Shown here one piece after another: positions 62,964 to 64,000 of a stretch of DNA of 64,000 nucleotides (within the stretch, counting starts at the first letter, position 1; each line of letters begins with the position of its first letter). The notes beneath the pieces are model-generated. The model had not been told where the DNA came from. It searched no databases and saw only the letters and a list, made by a program, of their open reading frames with translations. The stretch spans positions 127,714 to 191,713 of the forward strand of contig NZ_JAOQJI010000001.1 of the NCBI RefSeq assembly GCF_025567125.1. Direction: 5' to 3'. The DNA is from Phocaeicola fibrisolvens. Its GTDB lineage: Bacteria > Bacteroidota > Bacteroidia > Bacteroidales > Bacteroidaceae. The position numbers and the translations under genes are program-made.

Positions 62964-63024
62964 AAGACCTTGAAAATGCGGTGAAAAAAGAAAAAATGTG
63001 CGGAAGAGTTCCGGAAAATAGTTG

Positions 63025-63032
63025 TATTTTTG
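63025..63032 (+). promoter_or_regulatory. -7 element for the 63.1-kb lipoprotein gene
   Basis: TATTTTTG matches TAnnTTTG, 25 bp before the ATG at 63058; it overlaps the start of the longer frame opening at 63022, which is therefore rejected. Confidence 0.5.
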
Positions 63033-63057
63033 CCGCTATAGAATCATGTATAAACGT

Positions 63058-63882
63058 ATGAAAAAGATAGGATTATTGATTTTTCCCATGGCGGTGGCAC
63101 TGTGTGGATGCCAGAGTGACGAAAAGCGTGCCGGCGAATTGTTCCAGCGTGCAGAGACGGCATACGCTGCCGGTGAGTATAGTTTGGCCAAGTTGCAGAT
63201 TGACAGCATCCGGAACCTGTATCCCAAGGCTTTTGAGGTGCGGAAAGCCGGCATCAAGCTGATGCAGCAGATTGACCTTGCCGAGCAGACCAAGACCCTG
63301 ACTTATTTGGACAGCATGATGACAGTGAAGCAGGCTGCCCTCGATTCTATTAAAGGGAAGTTCGTGTTGGAAAAAGATACCGCCTACCAGGAAGTAGGCA
63401 ATTATTTCTATCCCACGCAGGTGGTCGAGAAAAACATCGGTCGGTCGTTCCTACGTGCACAGGTGAGCGAGCAGGGCGAGATGTCGCTGACCTCTATTTA
63501 TTGCGCCGGGGGAAGTATTCATCATACGGCAGTGAAGGTGAGTGTGGACGATACGTTTGCCGAGACTCCGCAGTCGGTCGACAGCTATGAGACTACCGAT
63601 TTGGGTCGTCCGGTGGAAAAGGCCGACTACAAGTTGGGGCAGGATGGGGGCGTTATTGCATTCTTGGTGGCCAACCGTGACAAGAAGAACATCCGTCTGG
63701 AATTTATCGGCGACCGCAACTACAAGACCGTGATGCGTCCGGACGATGTGAAGGCCGTGGCCGAGTTGAGCGAGCTGGCCCGTGTGCTTTCTGCGATGGA
63801 GGAAATCAAGAAAGAGCAGAAGGAAGCCAACCTGAAAATCAAGTTTGTAAAGCGGAAAATGGAAGAGACTCCGGAAGAATAA
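63058..63882 (+). CDS. Lipoprotein of unknown function with helical, TPR-like N-terminus
   Basis: 274 residues from MKKIGLLIFPMAVALCGC; the lipobox ALCGCQ gives a lipidated Cys18. Residues about 25-95 are helical and resemble a tetratricopeptide hairpin (AGELFQRAETAYAAGEYSLA, then AKLQIDSIRNLYPKAFEVRK). A beta-rich middle (about 110-215) follows, and the C-terminus is a charged coiled coil (LARVLSAMEEIKKEQKEANL). I recognise no named family. It is monocistronic, with a terminator 23 bp downstream. Confidence 0.82.
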   Translation: MKKIGLLIFPMAVALCGCQSDEKRAGELFQRAETAYAAGEYSLAKLQIDSIRNLYPKAFEVRKAGIKLMQQIDLAEQTKTLTYLDSMMTVKQAALDSIKGKFVLEKDTAYQEVGNYFYPTQVVEKNIGRSFLRAQVSEQGEMSLTSIYCAGGSIHHTAVKVSVDDTFAETPQSVDSYETTDLGRPVEKADYKLGQDGGVIAFLVANRDKKNIRLEFIGDRNYKTVMRPDDVKAVAELSELARVLSAMEEIKKEQKEANLKIKFVKRKMEETPEE

Positions 63883-63904
63883 CGTTTTCGGAAAAATAAG
63901 GGAT

Positions 63905-63937
63905 GAGGGTGTGTCAAAATGCATACCCTCTTTTTTT
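63905..63937 (+). terminator. Intrinsic terminator after the 63.1-kb lipoprotein gene
   Basis: GAGGGTGTG (63905-63913) pairs with CATACCCTC (63922-63930; one G-U), followed by seven T. A second, imperfect inverted repeat (ACAACGCCCCGACTT with AAGCCGAGGCATTGT) lies at 63941-63974 and may belong to a feature beyond the window. Confidence 0.85.
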
Positions 63938-64000
63938 ATGACAACGCCCCGACTTTCCCAAGCCGAGGCATTGTTATTACCTAAAGATTTTGTATCTTTA

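Overview
The window is chromosomal DNA from a gut Bacteroidota, most likely Bacteroides or Phocaeicola. This rests on a SusC/SusD polysaccharide-utilisation locus (PUL) with a hybrid two-component regulator, SPII lipoproteins throughout, menaquinone synthesis (menA), the Bacteroidota-restricted DUF4290 protein, almost no Shine-Dalgarno sequences, and a repeated TAnnTTTG promoter -7 element upstream of operon after operon. I see no rRNA, tRNA, prophage or CRISPR array.

Layout. 1-2.9 kb: a TonB-dependent receptor followed by the start of a DUF4374 lipoprotein, resembling xenosiderophore (Xus-type) uptake. 3.1-9.3 kb: HAD phosphatase, proB, a Gfo/Idh oxidoreductase with a small partner, and a Xre-cupin regulator next to an acyl-CoA synthetase. 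9.35-12.4 kb: a solitary chondroitin ABC-lyase-like PL8 enzyme. 12.5-19.6 kb: nadK facing a long operon pdxJ-exbB-exbD-tonB-DJ-1-ispD-recG. 19.8-22.4 kb: an esterase and a complete insertion sequence with inverted ends and a 5-bp target duplication. 22.5-43 kb: the PUL, with a divergent HTCS regulator followed by susC, susD, an IPT/TIG surface glycan-binding lipoprotein, a GH5 lipoprotein, a GH5-GH3 fusion and two further GH3 enzymes. 43-47.6 kb: menA with a GNAT acetyltransferase, a metallophosphoesterase, and yicC-gmk-small membrane protein-nadD. 48-54.7 kb: tsaB-DUF4290-murA-rimM-M23 peptidase-dxr-rseP. 54.7-57.1 kb: a dipeptidyl-peptidase IV-type S9 peptidase. 58-61 kb: anaerobic ribonucleotide reductase nrdD-nrdG behind a cobalamin riboswitch. 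61.3-63.9 kb: CCA-adding enzyme and a lipoprotein of unknown function.

How the PUL would work (inference from family roles): the lipoprotein GH5 cuts a beta-glucan at the cell surface, the TIG lipoprotein and SusD hold the chains, and SusC imports oligosaccharides. The GH5-GH3 fusion and the two GH3s then release monosaccharides, while the HTCS senses an oligosaccharide in the periplasm and activates the susC promoter. GH5 plus three GH3 modules, with no GH2, GH31, GH43 or GH26, points to beta-glucan or cello-oligosaccharide rather than xyloglucan or mannan, but the exact linkage cannot be read from sequence.

The least explained signal is non-coding. Four intergenic spacers carry short arrays of 3-4 tandem, dyad-rich units of about 20-23 bp (around 4.0, 47.8, 57.8 and 62.9 kb). 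Two share a TACGTTTC core and both end in an inverted copy that can fold into a hairpin. Three of the four sit between divergently transcribed housekeeping genes. Other points to follow are the riboswitch on nrdDG, the Cys-to-Asp change in the MurA active site, the GH5-GH3 fusion, and a dyad overlying the TonB-receptor promoter.
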